A stretch of 64,000 nt of DNA from contig CM066992.1 of the NCBI GenBank assembly GCA_033977485.1, forward strand, positions 106,503,450 to 106,567,449, written 5' to 3'. The notes under the pieces were generated by a model, which was not told the DNA's origin, made no database searches, and saw only the letters and a list, made by a program, of their open reading frames with translations. Shown here in pieces: positions 1 through 11,262 of the stretch. The DNA comes from Hydrangea macrophylla. Lineage: Eukaryota > Streptophyta > Magnoliopsida > Cornales > Hydrangeaceae. The first letter of the stretch is position 1; each line of letters begins with the position of its first letter. Position numbers and translations under genes: made by a program.

Positions 1-460
1 TGAGAATTAGTTGTGGTTGTGGAGATCCTATATATAGAACCGTTGGATTTTAGACGCTGATGAATTCCTGAGCGATCTCAGAACAGTCGGCATGACCTAG
101 AAGTAGAAAGAGGTTATGGATAAGATTATCTTGTTATCTTGAATCACATGTTAGTTGAGCAGTACTCATAGTCTGGAACCTGGGAATGGAAATAGAATGT
201 TTAGATTTGACGTTACGTGTAGAACCTATAGTTTCGTAACCCGTGTCTTGAGCATAGATATATTGGAGTACACTTGGTAGATAGACTGACCTCTATGGTT
301 ATATTCTTATATCCGTATTGCTTAATGTGATCGTATTATATAGTGGTACTATATATTGGTTACCACATGTTTTGTTCTTGCCTGAGCTATAGGATAGAAT
401 GTGTCTGACCGAATAGATTTTTATTGTAGGTAGCGACACCGAACACTACCAGTACTCGCT
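1..460 (+). other. Leader upstream of gypsy-like gag
   Basis: Non-coding stretch directly upstream of the gag start. No primer-binding site or LTR end is visible, so the 5' LTR should lie left of the window. I see no ORF or repeat in it. It is assigned to the same element as the gag gene only because it is contiguous with it. Confidence 0.45.
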
Positions 461-1603
461 ATGGTTAGGACGACTCAAGGAAACCCGGGCTAGCTGAATG
501 GAGTACCTAGTGTAGTACCTCCTGAGATAGATCCAACAGGAATGGTCGGAGTTTTCATCCGCCGCATGGAACAAGTTATCAATCGTGCGGATCACGTCAT
601 CGGCAATGAAGCACCAGTACATCAGACAAGAGTTAAGCTGCTAAAGGAATTTTGTGCTCTTCAACCAGGAACCTTTACAGGATTAACAGGAGCATGGCAA
701 GCTGAGCAATGGATTCGCCAGATAGAACTGATATTTGAGACACTCGAATGTACTGACACTGAGAAAAGACATTTGGCTATATTTTAACTGACATTCTCAG
801 CAGCAGATTGGTGGGATGCAGTGAAAGCTACGATAGGTGAAGAAGCTGTAGGAAGGATGACTTGGGAATCATTCAAGACTCGATTTCTAGAGAAGTACTT
901 TCCAGAATCCGAGAAGAACAAAAGGGAGATGGAGTTCATACAATTAGTCCAAGGTAGTTTTACAGTGCCAGAATATACCACTCAGTTCGAGAGGCTATCA
1001 CGATTTGCACCGCATATGATTGATACACCAAGAAGGAAGATCAAAAGATACCATCAAGGATTAGTTCCGCATATTCGTCATATGACTATAGGACATTTAG
1101 ACAAATCTTTCGAAGCTTTGGTAGAAATGGCAACGAAACTGGAGGACGACACTCAAATTAGTGAAGGACAACGATTTGATCAAGCCCTACCAGAAAATGA
1201 TCAATTTCTCCTAGGAGATCAGATAGGAAGGGACAGTCAGGTTGTGTTGGCTGCTAACCAAGTTCAACAAGGAAATACAGAGATAAGTTACATGGGCAAC
1301 CGCCAGAAGCGTAAGAGGTTAGGGAACAACAAGAAAGAATCAAAACCAGTGGCGACTCCAACACAACATAGAGAACGAGATATCTGCTACAATTGTGGAG
1401 TACCAGGACACCATTCCCAAGAATGCAGAGTATCAAAGAAATCTAATGGACGTGGAATACGGTGTTTTAACTGCGATAAAGTTGGTCATGTCCGTAAGTT
1501 TTGTCCAGAATTAGAGATGCAACACAATGCTCCATCGCAACAAGTACCACGAGGGCAGACTCACCATACAAATAATTGGTCTCAACTTAGACAAGGACGA
1601 TAG
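461..1603 (+). pseudogene. gag: Ty3/gypsy-type gag polyprotein, broken by two stops
   Basis: Retrotransposon capsid/nucleocapsid protein that would package element RNA in cytoplasmic particles. One reading frame runs from the ATG at 461, with in-frame stops TAG at 491 and TAA at 785; past these the frame stays open to 1603. The centre has the retrotransposon gag signature (WW near codon 117, then TWESFKTRFLEKYFPES and a conserved EFIQLVQG segment). The C-terminal third is basic and holds two CCHC zinc knuckles, CYNCGVPGHHSQEC at about residues 310-323 and CFNCDKVGHVRKFC at about 336-349. About 380 codons is a normal gag length for chromovirus-like gypsy elements. No protease or pol follows in frame, so the element looks gag-only. 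The start at 461 is preferred to 542 because both lie in one frame and the upstream part reads as a plausible gag N-terminus. Confidence 0.85.
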
Positions 1604-2862
1604 ACAGAAGGTACAACACTCAACACCTACATCATGTATTATATATGATCCCAATATTGCAGGAAGTTTGGTATTCGTTTGATTTTATTGTAAGAGGATT
1701 AGCCTACACCGTAAATTGTAGTTACCTGAACAATTCGTTTGACACTGATCAATAGTAGTTATCCAAGTATAGATATAACATCAATTGCATCCCATATGAC
1801 TTATTTCACATCCCTATAAGACTTCAAATGCATCCTTATATGACGTCAATTGCCTCCCTATCGAAAGACTACGCCAACCATTGGTATGTTGGACAGAGAC
1901 TAGAGATGAGGAATCTAAATTTGCTTTAGATGTAGCTTTAACTAGAGAGGACAAACTAGAAGATTGCGAGTATACGGGAAGAGATACGAGTAACGTAGAG
2001 ACAACACCAGAATTACAAAGAGTATCATAGAAGGATTCTTTTCAACACCGATTGCCTGTTGCTTTCACCCAGTCGAGATTATATAATAGAACGACTCACG
2101 AATATCAGTATGTAGCTCTGCCTAACCTATTTAGGTAATACGTGGAAGCAGAACGAGTATTTAATGGATGGTACAACCTTGAGAGATGATTATGTCAATA
2201 GTACGTGGGAATTTGGAGATACGTGAGGAAGTTAAAATCACCAGTTATGATATTAGAGTCACAAATGCTTTCAAGTCAATATCCTGAGGGACGACGACAA
2301 TAACACGGGAGTTAACAAGGATGTCGTGTGCAATAAGAGACCGACTGAGGATGCTAACAATCATGACAAGAAGTCTAGAGATGGGAGACAGCCAACAGAT
2401 GATATAGTACAGACATCGTTAGCACAGTATGAAGTATCTTCGATGGTGGGAGTAGACGACAACGCTCTTCTATGACTTAGATAAGATTAGAACACTTAAT
2501 CAATAGAACCCTTACACCGTAGAGTTTGGCACGAGGAAGGAACCTTGTGTGTTTGGGGACTAGCCATTTTAGATTTGTGAGATGATTAGATTTTGCTACC
2601 TAGAACCTTTTTCCGAAGTTCTACTTACGAATTTTATATATCTAAACCCTGGGATTAGTAGCTGTCACCCTAGTACTCATAGATCGTTGATGTTTTCGTA
2701 TCGCGTGTCTAGAACTTTAACCAGTTGGCCGCTGATGTAATCGTTTATGTAAAACGAGAACGTGAGCATTTAGAGTCTGTCTAGCGAGATGGATTTCTTT
2801 TTGGTAATAGGGGCTACTACTTCAGATTTCGAGGACGAAATCTTTTGATAAGTGGTGGATGA
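1604..2862 (+). other. Non-coding internal region and polypurine tract of the gag-only element
   Basis: I see no protease, RT, RNase H or integrase motif. Around 1775-1865 there is a degenerate run of roughly 23-bp units based on a CCCTATATGAC-like core. Near 2828 the GAGGACGAAATC motif appears, which in gypsy elements sits at the end of the coding region just before the 3' LTR. It is followed by a purine-rich stretch (about 2849-2860) serving as the polypurine tract. Pol has either been lost or is too decayed to recognise by eye. Confidence 0.5.
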
Positions 2863-2934
2863 TGTAATACCCTATATTTTCAGGTATATATAGATCCCTA
2901 GTACCTTTCTTAGCCTTCGGTGAGGTTGTGTGCC

Positions 2935-3050
2935 CAATCGATTGACCATATCCCAATCGATTGCTTTTCCAATCGATTGGATGTTTTACCAATCGATTGG
3001 CATTCTGCCGACCTAACCCCAATCGATTGGCACCTAGTACCAATCGATTG
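2935..3050. repeat. Array of CAATCGATTG palindromes, cluster 1
   Basis: Six copies of the self-complementary core CAATCGATTG, several extended to CCAATCGATTGG, are centred near 2939, 2958, 2974, 2994, 3024 and 3045. Spacing is 16-30 bp. They lie 60-170 bp upstream of the TATA box of this LTR, where U3 regulatory elements are expected. Confidence 0.9.
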
Positions 3051-3110
3051 AGAGTAGCTGGACTTGGCCACATCGTTGGTTTTGTGTGGTTGTGATTGTT
3101 TTCCCCTCCC

Positions 3111-3118
3111 TATATATA
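3111..3118 (+). promoter_or_regulatory. TATA box of the LTR promoter
   Basis: TATATATA in a CTCCC context about 60 bp after the palindrome cluster, followed by pyrimidine- and purine-rich leader sequence typical of an LTR transcription start. Position relative to the LTR ends fits a long U3. Inferred from sequence alone. Confidence 0.55.
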
Positions 3119-3520
3119 CCCTCTCCCTTATACATATATATGTTTGCTTGTGTGTGTGTTTGGAAGAGAGAGAGAGATATATATATACACACATACATAT
3201 ATATTATATATATACACACACACACACTCTCGGGTTAGAGAGGAAGAGAAGAGAAGAAGAAGAAGAAGAATGAAGAGAAGAGGAGCACAGAGAGAAGGAG
3301 AGAATGGCATAGAAGAAAGAGAGAGAGAGAGAATTCACCATAGCCACCGCCGCGGATCTCGGGATGCCATCAACGGAACGCCGGGATAAGGTGAGTTTCA
3401 TTAACTCACTCAAGGAGGTGTTTTTGAGATGTTTGTATGTGTTTAATAACATTTATAAAGAGAAGAGGATCCCCACATTTTTATAATAAAACCAGCAGTT
3501 TTGAGGAAGAAGACAGAGTC

Positions 3521-3656
3521 CAATCGATTGGCATTGGATCCAATCGATTGGACTCGATTGCCATGAATCCCAATAGATTGTTATCCCAATCGATTGCCAG
3601 TTTGTCCAATCGATTGGTATTGTTTCCAATCGATTGCCATGTTTGGTCAATCGATT
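3521..3656. repeat. Array of CAATCGATTG palindromes, cluster 2
   Basis: Eight copies of the same palindrome as the upstream cluster, six intact (centres near 3525, 3545, 3591, 3611, 3631, 3652) and two changed by one base or more (3551-3560 and 3571-3580). The cluster lies downstream of the presumed transcription start and of a splice-donor-like site, so it would be transcribed. Confidence 0.9.
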
Positions 3657-5222
3657 GGATATGAGCAGAATGCTATTTGTATGTTGTTTTATACTTGTGA
3701 TATATCAGACTTGTTAATAGTTGTACCATATGGGTTATTGCGCTGTGTGGATAAGATCTATAAGTACTATGTCAGGACTAGACTTATATGCAATTATCAT
3801 TTATATTACGAGCTGAATTATCCTATGTCAATTGTCGATATGAGATGAATTGTTTAACTGTCATATGTTATTGTCAAACTGAATAGTAGAACGGAATACA
3901 ACTGCATGTTAATAATCAGTAATCAGTAGATATGATTAATATAGAGCATGTGGAATTTTCTGTACTTAGTATATGAGCATTTCATAACATGTGTCAGCAT
4001 GCATGGGATAATGATATAAAGAGGTAAGAGAAGCTGATGAGAAATAGGACATGTGACTTATGTGGAATATGAGATATGTGTACTTTGGATCCATGGGATC
4101 AACGGCTGACGAGTCGGGTGGACGTGGGACGGTTAGAGTTCCTAGTACGCCTCTTGCTGTTGAAGACGTCCAGTAATGCGTATGCACTGGTGAAGACGTC
4201 CAGTGTACCATTGACGATTACGTCCGGCTAGTGCCCTAATGTATTTTCACCGTGTAGTCGACCAGTGAGAATATACACAACGTAGAAGACGTTCGTTGTG
4301 CCGCTTCCATCGTTTACAGATATGTGGTAACGTGTAGACGACCGGTAACCCTATCAAGGGATTATAGGACCTACTGCCTAGTCGGGTGATTTCGATTGGT
4401 ATTATGGTATCTATGTATGGATACGGATCTGGATTGTGGTATCAACGTACGGATACGGAGATGGATAGAAATATGAAGATGAGTATGAATATGATAAGAT
4501 AAATGTTCAGTCGTGGATTCAGCGTCCCGACGTAAAGGTATATACATGGGGTGGATGCATGGGTTGCATGCATGGATTTGATGAATACGTGATGAGATAT
4601 TTACACTATGATCTTTATCCTTGTCATTACTTAATATGTTTCCTACTATCCCTGAATTAATGTATAGTTTACTGAGACCTCTGCTATGTTCGTGAGTGAC
4701 GTCATTGTAAAGGGATTAGCCGCATTTTAAGATGCTGAGCAGTTACGGTGAGGAGTGTTGTTTAATGTACTCACTCAGCTTTGTATTCAAAGCTGATGGC
4801 GTTTATGCCATGGACATTCCAATGTCTAGAGCTTCGCAGGACTTGAGGACGAGAGACTAATGTTTCATCGGACTTGGAGCTGAAGGCTGGAAGGAGAAGA
4901 CGTGCTGCTTTGTAATAATTAGTTTGTATATATGTTGTACTGTTGTTGTTATTATTATAGGCCTGAGACTATAAGCCAGCTGTTGTAATAGATTTAGTAG
5001 ACTTTTATAATTGGTACTTGGGCATCTGTTGCTTCCAAACCTTTTATAGTTTCTGTTGTAGCCTCTGATTATGTTAATAAGATATGTTCTATGGATAGCA
5101 TCCTCCCTATCGTTGTGTTTATTGGTTTGAGTAGGTGACAATGCGGTTATTCACCCGTCATTCCCTATGGACCCATAAAGGAAATTTATTTTTCTCTATT
5201 TATGCTGCTCCAGGGCGTGACA

Positions 5223-6181
5223 GTAATGGTTGTAGGCTTGGACTAGCCATTGACATCGCGGTTTAAGGCTTGGACTTGCCGCTACCGGATGAAGGCGTAT
5301 TTTTTTCCCTAGAGACTATTTATGTGATTTGAGATTAAAGCATGATTTGCCAGATATGCATATGTTAGAAATTGTGCACTCAACATATAGCTGAGCAGTG
5401 GAGATTAACTCCATTGCAGGTAAGAAGAAAGAAAAGAAGAAGCATGAGGAGTAAGGTCGTTGAGGAACGCCGGGGAATCACATTGTTCATATCTTTTGTT
5501 CTCTTTTCCTTAAACTTGTATTAGGATTTGGGAATATGTATATGTTGTAATAGAACTTTGGAGTAATTGGTAGTACTGTAATTTTGTGTTTGAACACCTA
5601 TAGTTATGTTTAAATCGTTGTATTATGATTGTAATTGTGTTGGTTTAGATTTGGAGATCCTTAGATTGGATTCTGCAGTATATTCAGCAGCATGTCAGGA
5701 ATCAGTCGACTGATTTCTTGTTCAGTCGACTGAACCACTGTTCAATTTTGTAAACTGTTTTTAAATGTGGCAAATCCAGTCGACTGGACCATGCTTCAAT
5801 CGACTGGACAATTGATGAAAAATATGGATTTTGATTCTGCTAGAGGCACAGTCGACTGGGAGGAGTCAGTTGACTGAAAAATGAAGGCCCCAGTCGACTG
5901 GACCCCAGTCATAGTTGACTGGACAAGCTGGTGAACTTTTTAAAACCTTTCTGCTTAGGTCTTCAGTTGACTGGAATCCTAATACAGTCGACTAGACCCC
6001 TGTATTTCAAAATGAATTCTTTTGGACGCTTTCCAATTGGCCAAAACTTTTTTTTTATAACTTTGATTTTAAATGGATTGGACATATGTTTCCACTGCTA
6101 TTCACACCGTAATGAATTGGATAAGCCTTGATGACATGCCACGTGTCCTATTTCAGCACGTTAGCGGGATGGGTCGTGACA
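5223..6181 (+). repeat. Truncated LTR related to the 42356-50913 element
   Basis: The sequence 5310-5460 closely resembles 43595-43745 in the LTR of the complete element further right, including the stretch around CTCCATTGCAGGTA. The end (GATGACATGCCACGTG... to GTCGTGACA) matches the terminal 50 bp of that LTR. Only the 3' portion is present. At the place where the right-hand element carries TTCGACCGGTCGAA palindromes, this copy has CAGTCGACTG palindromes. Confidence 0.65.
5703..5993. repeat. Array of CAGTCGACTG palindromes
   Basis: Ten copies of CAGTCGACTG or a near variant, often extended to CCAGTCGACTGG. Five are perfect (5703, 5723, 5777, 5849, 5891). The others differ by one or two bases, several by CpG to TpG (CAGTTGACTG at 5867 and 5963). 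Spacing is irregular (20-60 bp). Confidence 0.9.
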
Positions 6182-7104
6182 GAATTGTTGAACTTGAGCG
6201 CTCGGAGTGTGAGCGATCCCACTAAGCGCAAGCGCTCGAGTTTTGACAAAACCATAGCCTAAATTTAAGCATACATGCAAGGCCTAAACTTCATTCTAAC
6301 AACACATGCACGTCATAAAAACTTGTAAAATCTATGTCTTAAGGCATCTATGAGAGGATCTTCATCCCTAATGCCTTGAGGTGTGTTTGGATGATGATCA
6401 AAATCAAGAAAACTTAGAAAAAGAGTTTGATAATGAACTTTCTTTAACATGCAAGAGGTATAACTTTAAATCAACCACATGCATGGTCATAAAATCATGT
6501 AAGGACTACTTCTAAAGGCTTCCAAGTGAGGATTGATGCTCACACAAGCTTAGATTGTAAATAGATGATGAAGATGTGATGAATGTGTTGAAAAATCTTG
6601 AGATATTGAGCTTTAGAACTAGAGTCATCTTCTCCTTCTTTTGATCCTTCAATACTCAGCTCCAAAACCTCATGTGTGAGTGTATCTAAGTGTTTGTGGA
6701 TGAATGAGAGGTTAGATCATGTATATAAGTGGACATGCAAATGTAAGTGTGAATGTATGTAGGAGATCTCTCAAGAACTCTCTCTAGGATAAACTCTCTG
6801 TTTTTTGGTATAAACAGATGTACAAATGCTGAGATTATGAAGAGTAGTTATAGACTTTTGAGTTCCAAGGGCAAAAGAGTCATTTTACCCTTTAAACAGC
6901 TCGAGCGCTCCAAAGGTTCAAGCGCTCGGGTTAGCTTTTCCAGCAAAGCTTCCCCAAGGTCTCAAACAAACACCCAAACGTATATGCAACACTATGAACC
7001 ACAAAGAATAAAGAAAATGGATCTTATTGTAGATATAACCGAGAGTATTACAAAGAGAAAATACATAAATTCGAGAATTACAGATAAGAAAATACAAGTG
7101 CTAC
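6182..7104. repeat. LTR-like fragment with GAGCGCTC palindromes
   Basis: No gene recognised. GAGCGCTC/AGCGCTCGAG palindromes occur near 6196 and 6231, and again near 6903 and 6921. The two clusters flank about 650 bp of AT-rich non-coding sequence containing a TATATAA box near 6721. By analogy with neighbouring LTRs this is probably part of another LTR. It abuts and probably replaced the beginning of the copia 5' LTR. A 120-codon ORF at 6753-7115 shows no recognisable motif. Confidence 0.4.
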
Positions 7105-7288
7105 AATATCACTAGCCTCGGTTTGATATTTTGTTTCTAGTTTCTGCTTTTCTTTTAGTTACTGTAATTCTGATTTCTTTAGGCAGTTTTAAGTTTTACT
7201 ATCAGATTAATTTTTGTACTGTTTCTGTTTTACATCAACTGTATTCAAAGAATCTGTTTGTTGAATATCAATACAATTTTTCCTAACA
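7105..7288 (+). repeat. Remnant of the copia 5' LTR (3' end only)
   Basis: About 180 bp matching the last part of the LTR at 36441-37510, from the AAGCCTCGGTTTGAT-like segment to the terminal CCTAACA. The rest of the 5' LTR is missing. A canonical Met-tRNA primer site is not seen immediately downstream. Confidence 0.75.
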
Positions 7289-7503
7289 ATCTTAAAACAG
7301 ATTTGCATTTAAAAAATAATAAATATATAAAAGTTAACTGTTAAACAGAAGCAGTTTTGTTTCAAAGAAACAAAAGGAAAAAACAAAATTAATAGAGTTC
7401 ATTTTCAGATTCAATTATGAAAATAATCATAAGGAAATGATTCAAAGGATTCAATCCTTTTCTTATTTTGGATTTAATTTTTACTTTGATAATATTTTCA
7501 GAA
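7289..7503 (+). other. Leader between copia 5' LTR remnant and gag
   Basis: AT-rich, non-coding. The expected TGGTATCAGAGC-type primer site is absent or decayed. Confidence 0.5.
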
Positions 7504-8083
7504 ATGGCAATAATTGGGAATGAGACTGTGAACCTTGCTACGACCGATGGTGCTACTGGTTCTAACACCATGGTGATTGGTTCGATCCCTGTGAAGGCTC
7601 CCTCAATCCAAATGGTTCCTGTGAACCACGAGGAGAAACCCGAAAATTCAATGGAATGGATTTCTAAAGATGGCAGCAAAAAATGTTGTTTCATCTTACC
7701 ACTTTGAACCTTGCGAGGTTCTTGAAGGAAGATACTCCTGTGCCAAATGAGAACGAACAAGATCAGGAGGTTGTGTTAGCCATTGATGCTTGGAAGCACT
7801 CATACTTCCTGTGCCGAAACTATGTGTTGAATGGTTTGTACGGTACACTCTATAATGTGTATAGTGTTAAGACTACTGCTAAGGAATTGTGGGAGTCCTT
7901 AGACAGAAAATACAAAACTGAGGATACGGGGTCAAAAAAGATTGTAGTGGGGAGATTCCTCGACTATAAAATGGTGGACTCAAAGACTGTGATCAATCAA
8001 GTTCAGGAGCTGTAAGTGATCTTGCATGAAATCCATGTTGAAGGGATGACCTTAAGTGAAACCTTTCAGGTTGCTACCATTAT
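7504..8083 (+). pseudogene. gag: Ty1/copia gag, first part, interrupted by a CACTA element
   Basis: Copia capsid (UBN2-type gag). The first frame opens at the ATG at 7504 and stops at 7707; the gag homology then continues in another frame from about 7683 (FLKEDTPVPNENEQDQEVVLAIDAWKHS region, then LWESLDRKYKTEDTGSKKIV), so there is a frameshift near 7690. The second frame ends at a stop at 8013. Coding sequence breaks at the TAT of the CACTA target site and resumes at 29395. Joined across the insertion, the reading is continuous, which confirms the insertion point. The gene is dead. Confidence 0.85.
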
Positions 8084-8102
8084 CACTACAACAAAATACC
8101 CT

Positions 8103-8520
8103 TATTATGACTTTAAAAAAAAAAAATCATAAATGTATATTTATGACTATTTTTTAAGCTTAAAAAAAATCGTAACATTACAGTCATAAATAAGTTCGAG
8201 TTTATTAAAAAAGTCATAAATAATTATTTTTACTTTTACAACAGTTCTAAAAAAAGTCATAAATAAAATTTGAACAGTCATAAATAGTCTTTAAAATAGT
8301 CAAAATAACCTTTAAAAAGTCATAAATACTCTTCAAAAGAGTCATAAATAATTTTAAAAAAAATCATAAATAACATTTTAAAAAGTCATAAATAATCTTC
8401 AAAATAGTCATAAATAATCACACGATTTATGACTTTACTAGAACTGTTACTAATTTATGATTTTTTTTTATATTTATTTATGAAAAGTCATATATAATGT
8501 AAAACACATTTACAAAAAAA
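8103..8520. repeat. Left subterminal repeats of the CACTA element
   Basis: About a dozen short TCATAAAT-type motifs in both orientations, separated by A/T runs, beginning 20 bp inside the left end. Confidence 0.85.
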
Positions 8521-9193
8521 ATATTTTGTTGATAATCCAATAATCAAGAATTACACAATTCAGATACATCAAAACATGTTACACAATTCAGAATATATAC
8601 ATACAAATAAGCTTAAGAACCATATTCAAATATCATCTTCCTTCCAATCAAAATTTTTCATTCATCATTCTAATAATTAGTCATGTACAAGAAAAATGTA
8701 ACAGTAACCACTAAGTATGTATTAAACCAACAAACCAATAATGTATATGTAACATTGTTTAAAAAAAAAAAAAAGGTTACTGTCTATTTAAACTCTTCAA
8801 TCACCGCTAGTACATCAACTTAATTCCAATATTTGTTCCAAGTAATCTAACTGTGTAACACTGAAACCAAAACGAAAATCAATGTATTAGATTCTATAGA
8901 ACAAGTATATAATTTTCTTAAATTGTAAAATATCGATTACTTGGAAAATTAAAAGAATGAGATGTTTAAGATGTATTCCCTATTCAAAGTAAAACAAGAA
9001 GAAGAGAAAAATTACAGGCACTTTTACAAAGAATATTATGATAATACTTTTATCTTGATAGATTTGGATGGATCCTCCATTACCACTCTCATGAAAAGTA
9101 ACATATAGAATTCACATTCATAATTTCTTGGTTGCTTTGATCCCTATGAATAAATGCATAGCAAATATTAGACAAACAATAAATTAGTATATT
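8521..9193. other. Non-coding CACTA interior, left
   Basis: AT-rich with A-tracts. No ORF, RNA gene or repeat recognised. Ends with ATATT, the target duplication of the next element. Confidence 0.4.
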
Positions 9194-10539
9194 TGTCACA
9201 CCACAACCCGCCCCCGCGGGCTAGGACACGTGTAACAAAGCCAAGGACCAAACAATCATTTTTTTCAACGTTCCAAAAATACAATTTTTACTTAAATATC
9301 AGGGGTAAAATATCATTTTATCAATTAAATTAATAAAAAGGAATAAAATAAAGTTCTAAAACCGTCAAATGGTACTTGGGCAAAGTTTCCTCTATTACAG
9401 CACCATTCACCCTATTTTCATAAACTAAAATATTTTTTAACCCCTGCTACACTCATTTATTTAAATATTCCAAAACACACCAAAATCCAACTAAATATAT
9501 AGATATTACTAACTCATTCTAACATTTATTTCTAAACATATTTAAAAGTATAAATTTTAAGTTTATTACAACCTTATTCAAATCCTCACATATAAACATA
9601 TAAGCAAGCTAGACCCAGCCCCGTAGTCTCGATCATTTCTCACTGTGGTATTCATCTAAACATGCGTGGTCATTAGTCACAAAAATTGAATAAGCTTTCG
9701 CTTAGTGAATACGTGGTGTTAATCATGTAATTGGAGTATTTAATGATTCATAACACCAATTAAACATTCGCAACAATAAATGGTCGCCGGCGTGTCAAGT
9801 AATCAACCACCATCGTTCTGGACCCTTGATTCCGGACCATTCTCACTTTTTCCGTCGCATATAGCGAAATCACTCATTCTCTCGTGACCGTAGTCAATTC
9901 GATGTGGTCGTCACCACTATCCCCTTTGCTCTGATGACTTCATCATCATCCCCCTTTTCTCTGAGGAATGGGCGTCCCTTATATACGGGCTAAATAATGG
10001 TGATTATCAATTGACATCCTTTGACCCAAATAAGCACATAAACAACTCAACATGTCAACATGGCAATTTTAACATTTTAGACATGTTAAATAATAAACTA
10101 TCACATGCTTTTCTACTTAATAACAAATTAAGCATTTAATAACAATTAAAAAAAATATATTAAACATCCAATTTTTGGATTAGGACACTCACCTCCACGA
10201 ATAATTAAATAAGGCTAGAAACCCCGAATTTCACCTAGATTCAGCCCAAATATGAACCTGTAGTTAATCCTACACAATTTTGGTAAACTAAATGTCGTCA
10301 ACCCATTTGGGTCACAAAAAATCTATCGATTGCACTAAAAATAAATTATACTATAAGGTTAGGCTTACCCCCACGAGTCCGAATATGACTTCGTATCGCG
10401 ATTTGAACAATATACGACGAAGCTATGACATCAAAAGGATGAAACCCTCACTTCCTCTTTCTCCTCTTGACTCACTGTTCTCTCTTCCCCTCTCTTTAAT
10501 TCTTTCCTTTTTCTTTTTTTTTTTTAATGGATTATCTTA

Positions 10540-10572
<33 letters not shown>

Positions 10573-11238
10573 ATATGTCTTTCCGCCGCCGCCGCCGCCT
10601 TCTTACACACTACACACACATTCAATTTTTCTTTTCTTTTTTCTTTTTCTTTCTTTTTTTGTTGGAGTCACATGGAATATTCTCAGGAATATTCCTTAAC
10701 TTAGTTCTATTCTATTTACATCCCCTCATTATTTTAAGTTCTATTATAAGACCCAACCTAATTATATTACAATCCCAATATCTAAGTGAATCTATATCTA
10801 AGTCACGCATGAGTTTCAAACGTGGTCCCAAATATCATATGAAGGCACTAATTAGCCTACTAATTATGAAATTTGCCCAATTACGCACTCACAAGGGCAC
10901 CCAAACTGGTCCCATCAATAACCATGAACAATAATAAAATATTAAAACACTTGATATTTTATCAATTAAATGATCGTATGGCATCAACATGTATTATAAT
11001 GTACACATTTACATTTGCATGTCTACCATTTAATCACATAAATGCAACTATATGCACTTTATCCAATCTGGACCTCCCGTGGGTCCCATTTCACATTTGT
11101 CCAACTGTGCCCTTTATCAAGCACTTATCACATTGGGGATACTGGAACTCACCCAAATCATCACATGCAATTATTTATACAAATTAATGCATGCAAAATA
11201 AATATTACTACTTTTTTTTTCCTGGTACGGGTATTACA
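9194..11238 (-). repeat. 3' LTR (left copy) of the minus-strand LARD
   Basis: In element orientation it starts TGTAATACCC and ends GGTGTGACA. Contains CA/TA and GCC microsatellites (10541-10603), a C/T-rich tract, and one perfect GGAATATTCC palindrome (10686) with a near copy (10674). No gene. Confidence 0.92.
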
Positions 11239-11262
11239 TCTCTCCCTCCCTTTTAAGAAGTT
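11239..11262 (-). promoter_or_regulatory. Polypurine tract of the minus-strand LARD
   Basis: On the minus strand this reads AAAAGGGAGGGAGAGA immediately before the 3' LTR, where plus-strand DNA synthesis is primed. It is preceded by a GTTTGGGGACAAACTTCTT motif shared with the element at 42356. Confidence 0.8.

Larger units (their letters stand above)
2863..5222 (+). repeat. 3' LTR of the gag-only gypsy-like element
   Basis: The LTR starts TGTAATACCC directly after the polypurine tract and ends GGGCGTGACA, giving about 2360 bp with TG...CA ends. The upstream part has six AATCGATT palindromes, then a TATA box (3111-3118), pyrimidine/purine microsatellites and GCC-rich 5' leader sequence. A splice-donor-like AAG/GTGAGT lies at 3388-3396, and a second palindrome cluster at 3521-3656. 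The rest (to 5222) is non-coding; small ORFs here are not credible genes. The 5' partner is outside the window, so no target-site duplication can be tested. Confidence 0.7.

Noticed and set aside
3064..3452. Overlapping ORFs of 60-97 codons on both strands
   Set aside because: They are translations of AT/AC/GAA microsatellites in the LTR leader.
2935..3656. CRISPR-like look of repeats with short spacers
   Set aside because: Repeats are only 10-12 bp palindromes, spacers are irregular, there are no cas genes, and the context is plant LTR sequence.
6753..7115. 120-codon ORF as a possible gene
   Set aside because: No recognisable motif, lies across an LTR-like fragment with GAGCGCTC palindromes and into the copia LTR remnant.
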